Source: Clostridia bacterium (GTDB lineage: Bacteria > Bacillota_A > Clostridia > Christensenellales > Aristaeellaceae). Taken from it: DNA of 21,198 nucleotides. Position 1 is the stretch's first letter, and each line of letters begins with the position of its first letter. The notes beneath the pieces are model-generated. The model was not told the origin of the DNA and made no database searches. It worked only from the letters and a program-made list of their open reading frames with translations. A program made the translations under genes and the position numbers. Location: assembly GCA_017509065.1 (NCBI GenBank), contig JAFWQM010000143.1, positions 1 through 21,198 of the forward strand. The letters run 5' to 3'. Below, one piece after another: positions 1-8,252 of the stretch.

Positions 1-192
1 GTGCCCGCTTTTTTCAACCACGGACGCCGCGAAACGCTCCAGATCTTCCTTCTTCGACACGTCGCCCACGAACCAGCCGCCCAGCTGGATGTCGATGATG
101 TGCACCGTGGCGCCTTCCCGGCGAAAAGCGTCGGCAATGGCCCTGCCGATGCCGTGGGCCCCGCCGGTGACGACTGCGACCTTTCCCTGCAT
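1..192 (-). CDS. SDR-family NAD(P)-dependent oxidoreductase, N-terminal part (runs off window)
   Basis: Reading the minus strand from ATG at 192-190 gives 64 residues with no stop before the window edge. The start MQGKVAVVTGGAHGIGRAIA contains the TGxxxGxG cofactor loop of classical short-chain dehydrogenases (residues 9-16), followed by the usual alternation of helix and strand and a GDVSKKEDLERF segment resembling the D-V region that binds the adenine ring. A GGAGGG ribosome site (199-204) lies 6 bases upstream. It is the third gene of the minus-strand tag / hydrolase / SDR group, 38 bases after the hydrolase stop. The catalytic Tyr-x-x-x-Lys lies outside the window, so substrate cannot be guessed. 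The family call is secure. Confidence 0.85.
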   Translation of the reverse strand, partial: MQGKVAVVTGGAHGIGRAIADAFRREGATVHIIDIQLGGWFVGDVSKKEDLERFAASVVEKSGH

Positions 193-230
193 GCAAATCC
201 CTCCGTTCATCATGGTTGCTTTCAGTCTCT

Positions 231-1124
231 TCACCAGGGGACGAATTCTCCCTTGATCACGCCCCGAACCTCCGGATCGGACAGAATACCGTATTTTTCC
301 GGATGCCGGTATTTATCCCCCATGATATCACCGCTCCGATGGTTCCTGAGCAGATCAAGATCAAGGGCACCAAGATAGACGCCCGGCGCTTCCGGCGCTT
401 CCATCACACACATGTCCCGAGCGCCGGGAAGCTCACGAACCCATGGCACACCGTCAAAAAGCGATGAATGCCCATTGCAGTCTGGCTGCCCGGCGGGATA
501 GTTAAAGGTTGCTACGGCGACCATGTTTTCATAGGCCCGCGTCCGAAGGGCGGACAAGCGGTTGATTTCCATGGGGCAGGCGTTGGGGGCCAGGATCAGC
601 TCGACCCCTTTCAGCATCAGGATGCGGGCGCTTTCGGGAAACTCCCTGTCAAAACAGATCATCGCGCCGATCTTTACGGTTCCTCTTCCGAAGTCCAGGT
701 CCGCTGTGTAAAAATCTTTTCCGGTGGACAGCACCGCTTCATCATCAAACGCGCAGGTGTGCACCTTGGAATAGTGAAGGATCTCATGTCCCAGCCTGTC
801 AAAGAAAACGACGGAATTAAGCGGTTTGGGATCAAACGCTTCGAGAAACGTGATCCCAATGGCCATGCGGAGCTCCCGGGCCAGATGTCGAAATGATTGA
901 ACAAAGGCGCTGTCCTTGCTGATAGAAAGGCTTTTCAGCGCCTGTTCATCCTGTGGAAGAAAGTATCCGTCGCTCCACATCTCGGGGAACAGCGCGATGT
1001 CCGCGCCTTTTTCCTTTGCTTCTCTGCAGGCTTTTTGCCCAATCTCCAGCTGTTCTTCCAGGGTCTTTCCCGGAAGCAGCTGAAGGAACGCAATATGGAT
1101 GTTCCGATCTGATTCTTCTTTCAT
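231..1124 (-). CDS. Carbon-nitrogen hydrolase (nitrilase superfamily), 297 aa
   Basis: The enzyme family hydrolyses non-peptide C-N bonds of amides, nitriles or carbamoyl compounds in the cytoplasm. The Glu-Lys-Cys triad is visible: E48 in ALFPEMW, K120 in HYSKVHTC and C157 in GAMICFDREFPE. The length of 297 residues is normal for single-domain members such as N-carbamoylputrescine amidase or omega-amidase. I chose ATG 1124 (MKEESDRN) because GGAG at 1133-1136 lies 8 bases upstream; a longer reading frame extends back to 1262 inside the neighbouring tag gene and is not credible. The gene sits 19 bases after tag and 38 before the SDR gene, so all three are probably co-transcribed. The exact substrate cannot be set from sequence alone. 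Confidence 0.88.
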   Translation of the reverse strand: MKEESDRNIHIAFLQLLPGKTLEEQLEIGQKACREAKEKGADIALFPEMWSDGYFLPQDEQALKSLSISKDSAFVQSFRHLARELRMAIGITFLEAFDPKPLNSVVFFDRLGHEILHYSKVHTCAFDDEAVLSTGKDFYTADLDFGRGTVKIGAMICFDREFPESARILMLKGVELILAPNACPMEINRLSALRTRAYENMVAVATFNYPAGQPDCNGHSSLFDGVPWVRELPGARDMCVMEAPEAPGVYLGALDLDLLRNHRSGDIMGDKYRHPEKYGILSDPEVRGVIKGEFVPW

Positions 1125-1143
1125 GTCAATTACTCCAATACTT

Positions 1144-1749
1144 TCACGGCTTTTCCAGATAGCGCCTTTTCCGCACCGTGGGGTATTGCGCGTTGATGGC
1201 ATGGAAACAGGGGCATTCGTCGCCGTGATCGTTGACCACGCCGCAGGCCTGCAGGTGGGCATACACCGTCACCGTGCCCATGTACTTGAATCCGTATGCT
1301 TTCAGCTCCTTGGCGATCTGGTCGGACAAGCCGTTGCTGACGGGAATTTTGCCCTTTTCGTGGCCCATGTAAAGGATGGTTTTGCCCCCGGAATGGGCCC
1401 ACAGCCAATCGCAGAAGCTGCCGTGCTCCTGCCGGATCTTCTGAAAGCACCGGGCGTTGTTGATCACCGCCTCGATCTTTCGGCGGGAGCGGATCATGCC
1501 GTCGTAACTCAGGATGCGTTCCACGTCGGTGACCGTATAGGCGGCGACCTTATCATAATCGAAGCCGTCAAAGCAGGCGCTGAAGATGTCCCGCTTCTTG
1601 AGCATCAGGCTCCAGGAAAGGCCGCATTGCATGGCTTCCATCATCAAATGCTCAAACATCACCCGGTCGTCGTACACCGGCACGCCCCATTCGGTGTCGT
1701 GGTAGGTTTTCATGGCTTCAAAGGCGAAGCCCCAATCGCAGGAACCCAT
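1144..1749 (-). CDS. tag: DNA-3-methyladenine glycosylase I
   Basis: This base-excision repair enzyme removes 3-methyladenine from alkylated DNA. The 201-residue protein matches the E. coli Tag layout position by position: zinc ligands C4, H17, H175 and C179 are all present, as are the active-site residues E38 and W46 (known from the E. coli enzyme). The start MGSCDWGF and the segment YHDTEWGVP are family hallmarks. ATG at 1749 is preceded by GGGAG (1757-1761) at 7 bases. It heads the minus-strand group with the carbon-nitrogen hydrolase and the SDR gene; the functional link between repair and those enzymes is not evident. No strong promoter was recognised in the 160 bases upstream. Confidence 0.95.
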   Translation of the reverse strand: MGSCDWGFAFEAMKTYHDTEWGVPVYDDRVMFEHLMMEAMQCGLSWSLMLKKRDIFSACFDGFDYDKVAAYTVTDVERILSYDGMIRSRRKIEAVINNARCFQKIRQEHGSFCDWLWAHSGGKTILYMGHEKGKIPVSNGLSDQIAKELKAYGFKYMGTVTVYAHLQACGVVNDHGDECPCFHAINAQYPTVRKRRYLEKP

Positions 1750-1840
1750 AGCATTTCTCCCTTTTCAAATTCCCATCCGTGAGATGGTCCGGCACGACGC
1801 TAATAACATTGAGCTGTTCCTGGAATCCCAGGGTTACAAG

Positions 1841-1858
1841 ACATGACCAAAATCATGT
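1841..1858. promoter_or_regulatory. Inverted repeat ACATGA-N6-TCATGT upstream of tag
   Basis: A perfect 6-bp inverted repeat with a 6-base spacer lies about 92 bases upstream of the tag start. A second small inverted repeat, CCTGG-AATC-CCAGG, is at 1819-1832. Either could be an operator or simple leader structure; no regulator is suggested by the sequence. Confidence 0.25.
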
Positions 1859-1904
1859 AAAGAAGGCTGAAAAATCATGCACGCCTTAAAAAACTGTCTA
1901 AAAT

Positions 1905-1940
1905 GGCGAAAACCCGCCTGAAATCTGCGTTTCAGACGGG
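1905..1940 (-). terminator. Rho-independent terminator downstream of tRNA-Ser
   Basis: On the minus strand an 11-bp stem (1913-1923 with 1930-1940, one G-U or mismatch) with a 6-base loop is followed by TTTTCG. It begins 8 bases after the tRNA 3' end, so it probably ends the tRNA transcript. The U run is short, so efficiency may be modest. Confidence 0.6.
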
Positions 1941-1947
1941 CCGCGAG

Positions 1948-2035
1948 CGGAGCGGGTGGGATTCGAACCCACGGAGGGGGTAAACCCTCAACTGATTTCG
2001 AGTCAGTCCCGTTATGACCACTTCGATACCGCTCC
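1948..2035 (-). tRNA. tRNA-Ser (anticodon CGA)
   Basis: The 88-base minus-strand gene folds as a class II tRNA. The acceptor stem GGAGCGG (5') pairs fully with CCGCTCC (3'), the discriminator is G73 as expected for serine, and the T arm GTGGG-TTCGAAT-CCCAC is canonical. The anticodon loop reads CTCGAAA, giving anticodon CGA for UCG codons, and a long variable arm lies between anticodon and T stems. The CCA end is not encoded. It has its own promoter at 2114-2142 and a terminator at 1905-1940. Confidence 0.95.
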
Positions 2036-2113
2036 AGGGTTTTTTCTCCCGGTTTTCACCTAGGAAACCGGAGAGTAAAATATTCAGGAAAGAATGTTCC
2101 TGAAAGCACATTT

Positions 2114-2142
2114 AGTATATCGAATCATGAAAAGATTGTCAA
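2114..2142 (-). promoter_or_regulatory. Sigma-A promoter of tRNA-Ser
   Basis: On the minus strand TTGACA (2142-2137), a 17-base spacer and TATACT (2119-2114) form a near-perfect promoter. The predicted start near 2107 leaves a leader of about 70 bases before the tRNA; that leader contains an imperfect hairpin built on CCGGTTT / AAACCGG (about 2047-2076). Confidence 0.82.
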
Positions 2143-2252
2143 GATCAATACAAACGAAGAAACATTTTTTCTCCCGCAGTATTTCCAGCGGATTTCCCTG
2201 GAGAAAAAGAAACTGAAATCATGCTTACCCGCCTGTTTTTTTCATTTTGCTC

Positions 2253-2281
2253 TTGTCGGCGGGAAGATTTTCCGGTATAAT
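2253..2281 (+). promoter_or_regulatory. Promoter of the decayed solute-binding protein gene
   Basis: TTGTCG (2253-2258), a 17-base spacer and a perfect TATAAT (2276-2281) are seen. The start near 2288 would give a leader of about 125 bases to the AGGAGG at 2398-2403. The promoter appears intact although the gene behind it is broken. Confidence 0.65.
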
Positions 2282-2413
2282 AGAATCAGCCAATTGATTT
2301 GGGTGGGTGTTTATATCTATCCTGTGACATTTTTGACAGCGGGACACAGGATACATCATATAATAAACGGAACCATACATCTGCCTGCCGGAACAACAGG
2401 AGGACAGGAGACC

Positions 2414-3208
2414 ATCAAAGCGAAGGATACGCGAAAACGCACGATTGGCCTGGCGCTCGCAATGGTTTTCGTGATGATTCTTTCCGGATGCGCGCCGGGA
2501 TGGAACGCCATGACGGTCAACAAACAGGAAGCCGCCCCGGAGCTGGACACATCCCGATTTCTCGTCGCCATGGAGGATGAACCGGACACGGTGGACTTTC
2601 AATGCACCTCGATCCACTATACGATCGCGCAGAATGTGTTCAACCGCCTGGTCGAAATGGAGGCGGACGCGAACGGGAACATGATGATATTGCCGTCCCT
2701 CGCCGAATCCTGGGACGTATCTGACGACGGGAGGACGTACACGTTTCATCTGAGGAAGGACGTTTTATTCAGCAACGGTTCCGCGCTCACGGCTTCGGAT
2801 GTGGAATACACGTTCGTCAGGCTTCTGACGCATCCGAATTCCTGCAACCGGGACATTGCCGACGGGATCGTTGGCGCGGAGGCGCTGGAAAACGGGCGGG
2901 CAGACGCGCTGGAAGGCTTTACGATTCTGAATGATTATGATTTTTCGATCACGCTTGAATCCCCCTTCCAGGCGTTTCTTGCCTGCCTGTCGATGCCGGG
3001 CGCGTCCATTCTGGACAGGGAAACGACGGAGAAGGCGGGCGACCGCTTCGGAAAAGACCCGGCCTGGACGATTGGGACAGGGTCGTTCATCCTGTGGAAA
3101 TGGACGCCGGGGGAGGGGCTGCTCCGATCTTTCATCCAGGGTCGGCGCCGCGTTCATCCAGGCGGTGGTGCGGTGCGGCAGGAACGGTACCCGCGACATT
3201 CTGGATGA
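2414..3208 (+). pseudogene. Truncated family-5 (peptide/nickel type) solute-binding lipoprotein
   Basis: The open frame shows a lipoprotein signal peptide (RKRTIGLALAMVFVMILSGC, lipobox ILSGC) and then the N-terminal half of an SBP_bac_5 domain: EPDTVDFQCTSIHYTIAQN, LAESWDVSDDGRTYTFHLRK, GSALTASDVEYTFVRLL and TIGTGSFILWKWTPGEG. Family members run to about 500-550 residues; here similarity ends near residue 240 and the frame reads nonsense to a stop at 3206. A different frame at about 3140-3270 holds an NGTRDILDENVGEN stretch that resembles the following part of the same family, suggesting a frameshift plus small deletion. An AGGAGG lies at 2398-2403, but the codon at the expected start is ATC (2414). 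An in-frame ATG at 2294 has no ribosome site. I read it as a pseudogene. Confidence 0.7.
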
Positions 3209-3277
3209 GAATGTCGGCGAAAACACCGTGGCCCATTCCCTCATCCGCCGCGTGGCCGTCAATCCCGTGAGCGGCAC

Positions 3278-3795
3278 GGCGAAGACTTCTTTGCCGCAAG
3301 CCGAAAAGACGCGCTGGAGCGCGTCTGCAAGGACGATCAGAAAGCGCTTCTCGAAGCCTTTACCAACGCGCTCACGGGCGTAAAGAACAAGACCGCCTAT
3401 GAATCCATGTCCAAAACGCTCGCCCAGCAGATCGAAAGCGGCCAGACTGTCCAGTACGCCATTGCAATATGCCGCGTGTACGGCATCGGCTGGGTCAACG
3501 AGAACCAGGGCCGCGAAGCCGGAAACGGCCTGATCCGCGACGCGTGCGGCGTCATCTGCGAAACCTTTAAGCACAGCCCTGTTTTCAGGGTGGCGGGCGA
3601 CAAATTCGCGGTGATCGCGCTGGGCCACGATTACGAGCATATTGACGAGTTGGCCGCGGCGATAAAAAAAACAATCAGCAAAACAGCGATGCCGGCGGCC
3701 CGATCGTCGCCTGCGGCATAGCAAAATACGACGGCAACGGAAGCGTCGCCGCCGTGTTCGACCGCGCTGAACTGCTCTGCCGCAGTCCGGGGTGA
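3278..3795 (+). pseudogene. Remnant of a GGDEF (diguanylate cyclase-type) protein
   Basis: Frame 2 reads GEDFFAASRKDALERV, then ALTGVKNKTAYESMSKTLAQ, VNENQGREAGNGLIRDACG and SPVFRVAGDKFAVIALGHDY, the order of motifs in clostridial GGDEF proteins. The signature is AGDKF rather than GGDEF, which removes a metal-binding acidic residue. EAFTN is joined directly to ALTGVKNK, where relatives carry roughly 90 more residues of sensor domain, so an in-frame deletion is likely. After an A8 tract (3664-3671) the domain continues one frame over as GGPIVACGIAKYDGNGSVAA to a stop at 3793, so one base has been lost there. No start codon or ribosome site is visible. No enzyme activity is expected. Confidence 0.75.
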
Positions 3796-3811
3796 GGCCG
3801 CCTGTATAGAA

Positions 3812-3833
3812 GGGATTAGGGAATAGGGATTAG
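3812..3833. repeat. GGGATTA-type intergenic repeat, copy 1
   Basis: Three consecutive heptamers GGGATTA, GGGAATA, GGGATTA plus G form a 22-base block that is identical to the block at 9031-9052. It lies between the GGDEF remnant and the acetyltransferase gene. No inverted partner is seen next to this copy. Four G runs make a G-quadruplex conceivable. Confidence 0.75.
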
Positions 3834-3882
3834 GATGAGCGCGTATGACAGACAGCGGTAATGTTTTATAAAGGAGCATTCC

Positions 3883-4437
3883 ATGATGAATCATATCGGT
3901 ACGCAAAGAATCGAAACGGAGCGACTGGTATTGCGGCGCTTTGTTCCCACGGACGCGGAAAAAATGTACCGCAACTGGACTTCCGATCCCGAGGTAACGA
4001 AATTCCTGTCCTGGCCGACGCACCCCAGTGCCGAAGTGAGCGCCGTCGTGCTGAAAGACTGGGTGGATTCCTATGCGGATGAAAAGTATTACCAGTGGGC
4101 GATCACCCTGAAGGAGCATCCCGAAGAGCCCATCGGCAGCCTCGCTGTCGTGCGCATGGACGAAAGCGTCGGCATGGTTCATATCGGCTACTGCATCGGA
4201 AGGAAATGGTGGCATCAGGGCATCACCTCCGAAGCGCTGAAAGCCGTGATCGGTTTCTTCTTTGACCGGATTGGGGCCAATCGCGTGGAAGCAAGGCATG
4301 ATACCAGGAACCCCCATTCCGGCGGCGTCATGAAAAAGTGTGGCATGAAATATGAAGGAACGCTGCGGAGCGCGGGCAGGAACAATCAGGGGATTTGCGA
4401 CGAAGCCTATTATGGGCTGTTGAAAAACGAACGGTAG
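3883..4437 (+). CDS. GNAT-family N-acetyltransferase (RimJ/RimL type)
   Basis: The 184-residue protein starts with TQRIETERLVLRRFVPTDAE, the typical opening of RimJ/RimL-like acetyltransferases, and carries the acetyl-CoA segment IGRKWWHQGITSEALKAVIGF and the RVEARHDTRNPHSGGVMKKCGM motif where the last helix packs. Such enzymes acetylate protein N-termini, amino acids or antibiotics; the acceptor here is unknown. GGAG at 3873-3876 serves ATG 3883 (6 bases) or the second ATG at 3886 (9 bases). It stands alone between the decayed region and the serine hydrolase gene, with a weak terminator after it. Confidence 0.9.
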   Translation: MMNHIGTQRIETERLVLRRFVPTDAEKMYRNWTSDPEVTKFLSWPTHPSAEVSAVVLKDWVDSYADEKYYQWAITLKEHPEEPIGSLAVVRMDESVGMVHIGYCIGRKWWHQGITSEALKAVIGFFFDRIGANRVEARHDTRNPHSGGVMKKCGMKYEGTLRSAGRNNQGICDEAYYGLLKNER

Positions 4438-4438
4438 G

Positions 4439-4460
4439 CCCTTATAAGGGAAAATTTTTT
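4439..4460 (+). terminator. Possible terminator after the acetyltransferase gene
   Basis: The palindrome CCCTTATAAGGG (4439-4450) is followed by AAAA and T6 (4455-4460). The stem is short, so this is only a fair candidate. Confidence 0.4.
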
Positions 4461-4556
4461 CAAAATGGCAATCAACGAGTGAAGAAAGAACAGAGAACAG
4501 ATTTCTTTATCTGAAATATTGATCACCGCGAATGAATCGCATTTTAGGAGGGCAAT

Positions 4557-5927
4557 ATGGACAAAAAAAGTTTGCTTGACAATCTGGCCCGCACTGCGCA
4601 TGAAAAGGGCGGCTTCAACGGCGCATGGCTTTACGCGGAAAACGGCGTGATCGTGTCCAAGGGCGCTTTCGGCTGGCGCGATCCGGAAAACACGCTGCCG
4701 ATGCAGGAGGACAGCATTTTTGAGATGGCCTCGATCACCAAGCAGTTTACAGCGACGGCAATTATGCTCCTTGTGCGTAAGGGCAAGCTGCGCCTTGACG
4801 ACGAGCTCACGAAGGTCTTTCCGGAGTTCCCGTTTAAGGGTGTGACGATCCGGCATCTTCTGACCCATACGGGCGGCATTCCCGATTATGACGTGGAGGA
4901 ATTGGTCACGGAAGTCCGGGAAAAGGAAAACAGAATCCCGCCCAACGGCAGCGTCATCCGCCACCTCTGCCAGCGCGGCGACGCCCCGCTCTGCGCGCCG
5001 GGGGAAAAGTTCTGCTATTCCGATATTGGGTACACGCTGCTCGCCGAGACCGTGCAGAAGGTGTCCGGCGTTCCGTTCGAGACCTTCCTTAAAGAAAACG
5101 TGTTCGTGCCCGCCGGCATGAAGGACAGCGGCATCTACCACACCCGCAGGGACGGAATCCCTTCCGACCGCTTCACCCGCAATATGGTTCTGGAAGACGG
5201 CAGCTATGTTCCTTCGGACCTGTCGAAGCAGACCGCCGCTTATGTGGTGGGGTCGGACGGTCTGAACGGCTGCGATTACCTGTACACCACCATTTTCGAT
5301 ATGCTCGCCTGGGACAGGGCGCTGCGGGAGGAAAAGGTGCTGACGCGCGAGGAACAGCAGCTCATGTATACCCCGGGGCGGCTCAACAACGGCGAACCCG
5401 CGGGCGCAAATAACGAAGACGACGGCTACGGCTTTGGCTGGGGAGTCAAAAACGATTCCGAATTCGGCCTGATCGTCCGCCACAGCGGCGGCATGCCCGG
5501 ACTCGGCACGTGGTTTGAACGCTTCGTCGACGCGGACAGAACGCTGGTGTTTCTCAACTGCCGCGACTATACGGACGCCAGAGCGTACTGGGGCTTCGAG
5601 GAAGGGATGGAAGAAATCGCAAGAGGCACGGAACCCAAGCCGCTCATTTCCATTGAGGATATTGAAATCAAAAACCCCGACAAATCAAAGTGGGAAAGCT
5701 TCTGCGGCAAGTACGAGCATCCCGAAAACAGTGATTTCATCATTGATGAGATCTTCATGAAGGACGGAGAACTGTACGCTTCCGCCATTGACGATGAAGG
5801 AGACAGCTTCACATTCCGCCTTTACCCCATCGGCGAAAACGAGTTCGGCCGCAAGCGCGGCATGCTCGATCTGAAAATCGGCGACAGCTGCCTCATGTTC
5901 GACGACAACACCTGCAAAAAGCTGTAA
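4557..5927 (+). CDS. Beta-lactamase-fold serine hydrolase (class C / PBP4*-like), 456 aa
   Basis: The catalytic domain (about residues 10-350) has the three motifs of the penicillin-binding protein/class C family: S59-I-T-K62 with the nucleophile Ser and Lys, Y154-S-D, and H309-S-G-G in place of KTG. The HLLTHTGGIPD stretch (100-110) is typical of the esterase/peptidase branch rather than true beta-lactamases. Residues 365-456 form a separate beta-rich C-terminal domain of the kind found behind such hydrolases. No signal peptide is visible, so the enzyme looks cytoplasmic, which makes a role in antibiotic resistance unlikely. AGGAGG (4546-4551) lies 5 bases before ATG. An intergenic gap of 76 bases without a clear terminator separates it from the GH112 gene. 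Substrate unknown. Confidence 0.88.
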   Translation: MDKKSLLDNLARTAHEKGGFNGAWLYAENGVIVSKGAFGWRDPENTLPMQEDSIFEMASITKQFTATAIMLLVRKGKLRLDDELTKVFPEFPFKGVTIRHLLTHTGGIPDYDVEELVTEVREKENRIPPNGSVIRHLCQRGDAPLCAPGEKFCYSDIGYTLLAETVQKVSGVPFETFLKENVFVPAGMKDSGIYHTRRDGIPSDRFTRNMVLEDGSYVPSDLSKQTAAYVVGSDGLNGCDYLYTTIFDMLAWDRALREEKVLTREEQQLMYTPGRLNNGEPAGANNEDDGYGFGWGVKNDSEFGLIVRHSGGMPGLGTWFERFVDADRTLVFLNCRDYTDARAYWGFEEGMEEIARGTEPKPLISIEDIEIKNPDKSKWESFCGKYEHPENSDFIIDEIFMKDGELYASAIDDEGDSFTFRLYPIGENEFGRKRGMLDLKIGDSCLMFDDNTCKKL

Positions 5928-6003
5928 GCAAAACCCGCCCGACAGCTTCCATAAGAACCATTTACCATTGCGGCACATCATATTTTCAGCGAGGTATTGG
6001 CAC

Positions 6004-8160
6004 ATGAACCAGGATTTTCATCAGGGAGACTTTACCCTGCCCGGCGAGGCGGGATATGAGGAATTGACGCTGCGGCTGGCGAAAAAGTGGGGCGCGGACG
6101 TGATCCGCGACAGCGACGGAACGAAGCTGTCCGAGGAAATTACAAAGGCGGGCTACGGCATTTACTCCACCATCTGCATCATCCGGCAGCACAATGCATT
6201 TGCTTTGGCCCACCCGGACAGCCAGCAGCAGACCTTTCTCTGCTCCGACCCGGTGATCGCCACGGGCGAAAGCGTTACCATCCGCCCGCTGGAGGGCTTT
6301 TTCGACGAGCAGTTCCAGATAAATGACAGCGAAGAGGCCATGGCCTACTGGCAGGTGTACGACCGCACGACGGGCACGGAGGTGCCGTGGGAACGCTGGA
6401 CTTATGCAAACGGCGAAGTGACGGTCTCCTCCGCCGTGCCCTGGCATAGCTACACCGTGTCCTTCCTGGCCTGGCGCGTGTGGGAAGAAATCAACATGTA
6501 CAACCACACCACCAACCATTGGACAAGCGAGCACCTGCGCCAGCTTGACCCCCGCCATCCCCTGGCCTGGGAATTCCTGCAAAAATGGCTGCGGGACTGG
6601 TGCGATCAGAACCCGGACACCACCGTGGTGCGGCTTACTTCCTTATTTTATAACTTCGTCTGGATCTTCGGCAGCGACGCGCGCCTTCGCAACCGGTTCA
6701 CGGACTGGGCCAGCTATGACTTCACCGTGTCCCCCGCAGCCCTCAAAGCCTTTGAAGCGGAATACGGCTACGCCCTCACTGCCGAAGACTTCATCAACCA
6801 GCGCAAACTGCAGGTCACGCACATGCCCCCGACGGCGCACAAGCGGGACTACATGGACTTTATCCAGGCGTTCGTGGCGGACAAGGCCAAAGCGCTGGTG
6901 GACATCGTGCACGCATACGGCAAGAAAGCCTATGTGTTCTACGACGACAGCTGGGTGGGCATGGAGCCTTACGGCCCGCGCTTTGCCTCCATCGGATTTG
7001 ACGGGCTGATCAAGTGCATCTTCTCCGGCTTCGAGTGCCGCCTTTGCGCAGGCGCGAAGGTGCCGACCCACGAAATCCGCCTGCATCCCTACTTGTTCCC
7101 CGTGGGCTTGGGAGGCGCGCCCACCTTCTCCGAGGGGGGACACCCGGAAAAAGACGCACTGCAATACTGGGTCAGCGCCCGGCGCGCCTTGCTGCGCCAG
7201 TGCGTGGACAGGATCGGGCTGGGCGGATACCTGCACCTGACCGAAGGCGCTCCCGCGTTCGTGGACGCCATTGAGCGCATCGGGATTGAGTTCCGAAAGA
7301 TCAAGGCGCTGCAGCAGGACGGCCCGGCCTATACCCTGCCCATCAAGGTCGCTGTGCTGCACACTTGGGGCGCTTTGAGAAGCTGGACGCTCAGTGGCCA
7401 CTTCCACGAAACCTACATGCACCCGCTGATTCATGTAAACGAAGCCCTGTCCGGCCTGCCGGTGGACGTGAAGTTCATATCCTTTGCGGACGCGGAAAAC
7501 GGCGCGCTGGACGATGTGAATGTGGTCATCAACGCGGGCCGGGCCGGGGACGCCTGGAGCGGCGGCGACGCCTGGAAGAGCGAAAAACTTGTGGAAAAGC
7601 TGACGGAATTTGTATACAGAGGCGGCGCGTTCATCGGCGTGAACGAGCCCTCCGCTGTGCCGGGCTACGACACCTTCTTCCGCATGGCGCACGTGCTGGG
7701 CATCGACCTGGACACCGGCGCGCGCGTGTGCCACGGCAAATGGGAATACAAGATCGAAAAGGGCATCAGGATTCAGGCCGGTTCAGCCGGGCTGAAAGAC
7801 AAGGAACGCCTGTACCTGACCGACGGAAAGGCGAAGGTGCTGGCCGACGCGGACGGCGTCCCCCAGATGACGTTCAACCGCTTCGGCAAGGGCCTGGGCG
7901 TGTATCTGAGCGATTTCGCGGTCAGTCTTCAAAATACCCGGATGCTTCTGGACATCCTGCTCTACGCCGCAAACCTCACCGACACCGCGCCGTACATCAC
8001 CGGAGACTGCCGCGCCGAGGCCGCGTACTATCCGGCCGATAAAACACTGATCGTGATCAACAACACCGAAGCGTGCGTGGAAACCACCGTTTCCCTGCCG
8101 GACGGCAACTGGCTGAACGTGAGCCTCGCGCCGCTGGAAACGAAGGAAATCGCTTTATAA
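6004..8160 (+). CDS. GH112 phosphorylase, probably D-galactosyl-beta-1,4-L-rhamnose phosphorylase
   Basis: The 718-residue protein aligns throughout with GH112 phosphorylases: FTLPGEAGYEE start, LAKKWGADVIRDSDGT, WHSYTVSFLAWRVWEEINMY, FYDDSWVGMEPYG and INAGRAGDAWSGGDAW. D315 in FYDDSW corresponds to the catalytic acid Asp of lacto-N-biose phosphorylase (FLGDQW). GH112 enzymes cleave galactosyl-beta-1,3-HexNAc or galactosyl-beta-1,4-L-rhamnose with phosphate to give galactose 1-phosphate. The neighbours (L-rhamnose mutarotase, rhamnogalacturonyl hydrolase, rhamnogalacturonan acetylesterase) favour Gal-Rha as substrate; this is inference. The ATG at 6004 has GAGGT (5991-5995) 8 bases upstream and gives a family-typical N-terminus; a TTG 12 codons earlier lacks a ribosome site. 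No signal peptide: a cytoplasmic enzyme acting on imported disaccharide. Confidence 0.9.
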   Translation: MNQDFHQGDFTLPGEAGYEELTLRLAKKWGADVIRDSDGTKLSEEITKAGYGIYSTICIIRQHNAFALAHPDSQQQTFLCSDPVIATGESVTIRPLEGFFDEQFQINDSEEAMAYWQVYDRTTGTEVPWERWTYANGEVTVSSAVPWHSYTVSFLAWRVWEEINMYNHTTNHWTSEHLRQLDPRHPLAWEFLQKWLRDWCDQNPDTTVVRLTSLFYNFVWIFGSDARLRNRFTDWASYDFTVSPAALKAFEAEYGYALTAEDFINQRKLQVTHMPPTAHKRDYMDFIQAFVADKAKALVDIVHAYGKKAYVFYDDSWVGMEPYGPRFASIGFDGLIKCIFSGFECRLCAGAKVPTHEIRLHPYLFPVGLGGAPTFSEGGHPEKDALQYWVSARRALLRQCVDRIGLGGYLHLTEGAPAFVDAIERIGIEFRKIKALQQDGPAYTLPIKVAVLHTWGALRSWTLSGHFHETYMHPLIHVNEALSGLPVDVKFISFADAENGALDDVNVVINAGRAGDAWSGGDAWKSEKLVEKLTEFVYRGGAFIGVNEPSAVPGYDTFFRMAHVLGIDLDTGARVCHGKWEYKIEKGIRIQAGSAGLKDKERLYLTDGKAKVLADADGVPQMTFNRFGKGLGVYLSDFAVSLQNTRMLLDILLYAANLTDTAPYITGDCRAEAAYYPADKTLIVINNTEACVETTVSLPDGNWLNVSLAPLETKEIAL

Positions 8161-8175
8161 AACAAAACTGTTCTA

Positions 8176-8204
8176 TTGACAAATTTCGTTTGTTTCTTTA
8201 CAAT
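8176..8204 (+). promoter_or_regulatory. Forward promoter of the small-peptide module
   Basis: Perfect TTGACA (8176-8181), 17-base spacer, TACAAT (8199-8204), 16 bases after the GH112 stop. Transcription would start near 8211 and run through the nested hairpin and the peptide frame to the hairpin at 8530-8567. Confidence 0.8.
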
Positions 8205-8252
8205 GAACGTGTTCTGAGAAATCGGAACCGGGAGTGAACAACAAACGCGCAG

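Noticed and set aside
2294..2413. N-terminal extension of the solute-binding protein from ATG 2294
   Set aside because: It has no ribosome site, starts right after the promoter and precedes a complete lipoprotein signal peptide; it is leader sequence.
4557..5927. True beta-lactamase resistance gene
   Set aside because: Motif three is HSGG, no signal peptide is seen and there is an extra C-terminal domain; the esterase/peptidase-like branch is more likely.
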